Assembly (NCBI GenBank): GCA_049617635.1
Contig: JBMZJQ010000001.1
Span: 1-64,000, forward strand
From: Poseidonia sp049617635
Lineage (GTDB): Archaea; Thermoplasmatota; Poseidoniia; Poseidoniales; Poseidoniaceae
DNA length: 64,000 bases
Reading direction: 5' to 3'
Shown here: piece after piece, positions 62,602 to 64,000 of the stretch
Layout of the letters: every line of letters starts with the position of its first letter
Numbering within the stretch: the first letter of the stretch is position 1
Program-made: the position numbers and the translations under genes
The notes under the pieces: generated by a model
Database searches by the model: none
The model's input: only the letters and a program-made list of their open reading frames with translations
What the model was told of the DNA's origin: nothing

Positions 62602-64000
62602 TTACTCGGGCGTTGCGAACATCTGCAGAATATCAGCGAACAAGGCCTTGGCGTGCCCGTTGCTCTTCTCCACCAACCGCTTGACGATCAGCTCAGGCGT
62701 TGACCGTGCGAGATGGTTTCGCTTGGGCGTTCGGTCCACGAGCAATTCCAAGTCTTCGCCCAAGCCGCTGGCCTCAATGCCGTCCACACGAAGGTCATCT
62801 CGGCCCGTGGCTTCGAGAATGGCGGGTGCAAGATGCGTGACCAGCATCATCGTGGTGTCAGGCTGAGCCTCTGCTGCAAGCAGCATGCCAGCAATGATTC
62901 GAGCACCTGCCCCAGGTTCGGTGATGGCTTCCAATTCATCAGCGAGAATGAGTTTGGGCGTCGGGTCGCTCACCACCGTGGCCAATTCCACCAGTGTTTG
63001 CTCCAGCGCCCCTGCGCTTTGGGTACCGCCTGCCTTCGCCAAAATGTGCAGGGCATCCACCTTTCCAATCCGGGCGGCCTTGGCAGGAACCGGGAGTCCC
63101 ATGTGAGCGAGTATGCTGGCGTAGGCCAAACATTCCAACAGCGTGGTTTTCCCACCAGAATTGGCCCCGGTCAACAAAGCGAGCGATTGCTGGTCGCCGC
63201 TCGAAGCAGCCTGGCCAAGTCCGTAGGTGACCGCGTCAGGTTTGACACCGAGAAGCACATGTCGACCGCCGTCCAACCAAACACCGTGGGCCACAAGTTC
63301 GGGCATCACGCACCGGTCGGCATGAGCCCAACGAGCCACGGAAAGCCACTGGTCGGTTTCGATAAGGCGTTGGACGGCCAGTTCGCACGAGGCTTTCAGG
63401 GGACCGAGGGTCCTCGCCATCGACACGAGGTGCCCCGTGGTTTCCGCCTTCAATTTGGATTCCAAGGCAGCATCGATGCCGTCAATGGTTTGCCGGTCGA
63501 TTTTGGCCGGCCACGAGGAGGTGAAGATGTCGAAAGGACACCGCAACGAGGCCGGTTCAAGGAAGGCCGCCAGCGTTTCTCTGGCCTGCTGCATCGCTTC
63601 TTGAATCACGTGTCCGGTCGCATCCCTGAGCTTGCGTTGAAACGCCGTCCCGTCGGCCAAGGCTTCGAGCAGTTCAGCGCCGGAGAGGGCCAATTTCGCA
63701 TCGTTCATGGCGTGTTCAACTTGGTCGTTGACCTCCTGCTCAAGGGTCTTGACCGTCCCCCAAAGCTCGTCTTTGATGCGAGCCACCGCCTCGATTTGGG
63801 ACGCATCGCCAAGCAAACTCAAGGCTTCAGGCAGCGCAGCAAGAGGGCGCAAGGCTTCACCGAGGGATGCCAAGGCTTCGTTCTCGGGGAAGGTACCGGA
63901 TTGTACCGCTTCAACCAAATCGCACAGGATGTTCAGCGTCTTCCGGTTGTGCGTGAACCAGTCGATGGTTCGCTCAGGCAACAGGAGCGATGCATCGGGC
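62602..64000 (-). CDS. MutS-like ATPase, N-terminus outside window
   Basis: At least 465 codons, open through the right edge; a TTG at 63981 is inside the frame and need not be the start. The C-terminal P-loop domain has Walker A LTGANSGGKTTLLE (about 275-288), Walker B LILADELEAITEPGAGARI and the switch MLVTHLAP. The preceding helical part (about 1-230) resembles the lever/clamp of MutS proteins. The closest type appears to be the archaeal MutS2-like group rather than canonical MutS1, because the mismatch-recognition domain is not in the visible part. It would act on mismatched or recombining DNA. Confidence 0.82.
   Translation of the reverse strand, partial: PDASLLLPERTIDWFTHNRKTLNILCDLVEAVQSGTFPENEALASLGEALRPLAALPEALSLLGDASQIEAVARIKDELWGTVKTLEQEVNDQVEHAMNDAKLALSGAELLEALADGTAFQRKLRDATGHVIQEAMQQARETLAAFLEPASLRCPFDIFTSSWPAKIDRQTIDGIDAALESKLKAETTGHLVSMARTLGPLKASCELAVQRLIETDQWLSVARWAHADRCVMPELVAHGVWLDGGRHVLLGVKPDAVTYGLGQAASSGDQQSLALLTGANSGGKTTLLECLAYASILAHMGLPVPAKAARIGKVDALHILAKAGGTQSAGALEQTLVELATVVSDPTPKLILADELEAITEPGAGARIIAGMLLAAEAQPDTTMMLVTHLAPAILEATGRDDLRVDGIEASGLGEDLELLVDRTPKRNHLARSTPELIVKRLVEKSNGHAKALFADILQMFATPE

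Noticed and set aside
1..64000. CRISPR array, insertion sequence, prophage or integrase
   Set aside because: I saw no evenly spaced direct repeats, transposase motifs or phage genes while reading both strands.

Overview
This looks like a chromosomal segment of a planktonic euryarchaeon, most likely Marine Group II (Candidatus Poseidoniales). That placement is inference. The archaeal signs are: archaellum genes (two archaellins and FlaF, FlaG, FlaH, FlaI and FlaJ relatives) in one block; a Nob1-type ribosome nuclease; a tRNA gene with no encoded CCA; and TATA-like boxes about 26 bp before several start codons, consistent with leaderless transcripts. The mix of bacterial-type genes (H+/Na+ pyrophosphatase, PolX, TatA, DedA, TrhO, BCP, lipoproteins) beside very large Ig-like surface proteins fits published descriptions of Marine Group II genomes. 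A marker-gene phylogeny would be needed to confirm it.

Layout. 1-6534 (minus) is the N-terminal 2178 codons of a giant secreted beta-helix protein that runs off the left edge. 6535-7025 has no convincing gene but carries hairpins and an oligo-T end on the minus strand. 7026-10217 is a second anchored surface protein. 10429-15719 is an ABC exporter pair: a MacB/LolD-like ATPase and a 1529-residue FtsX-type permease. It diverges from a MoaD-like/TatA pair at 15771-16422. 16425-20898 holds Nob1, a DedA-family membrane protein, tRNA-Glu, a peroxiredoxin, a pirin/FMN-reductase pair, a glutaredoxin and an esterase. 20908-24497 holds a lipoprotein, the membrane pyrophosphatase and an Nfu-like Fe-S protein. 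24498-28193 holds PolX, endonuclease III and small membrane proteins.

28238-42207 (minus) is the most distinctive block. It appears to be one transcription unit of eleven genes. It starts with a basic helical protein, a 1644-residue Ig-repeat membrane protein and a coiled-coil/Ig protein. Two archaellins follow, then a FlaD/E-position protein, FlaF, FlaG, FlaH, FlaI and FlaJ. The first three genes have no counterpart in the textbook archaellum operon.

42395-46918 has a peroxiredoxin, a hexapeptide acyltransferase and a flavin reductase on plus. On minus it has a fused aconitase X overlapping an NAD-dependent epimerase. 47027-51809 has a collagen-like/calcium-loop surface protein, TrhO and glutamine-dependent NAD synthetase. 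51831-56918 is a third giant surface protein with a Trp/Tyr-rich cytoplasmic tail. 57088-64000 has isoleucyl-tRNA synthetase, a BtuF-like binding protein, a lipoprotein and the C-terminal part of a MutS-like ATPase that runs off the right edge.

Start codons were moved inward from the longest reading frame where a ribosome binding site, a TATA-like box at -26 or overlap with the upstream gene argued for it. Residue numbers refer to those starts and are approximate. No database search was possible, so family names rest on recognised motifs.
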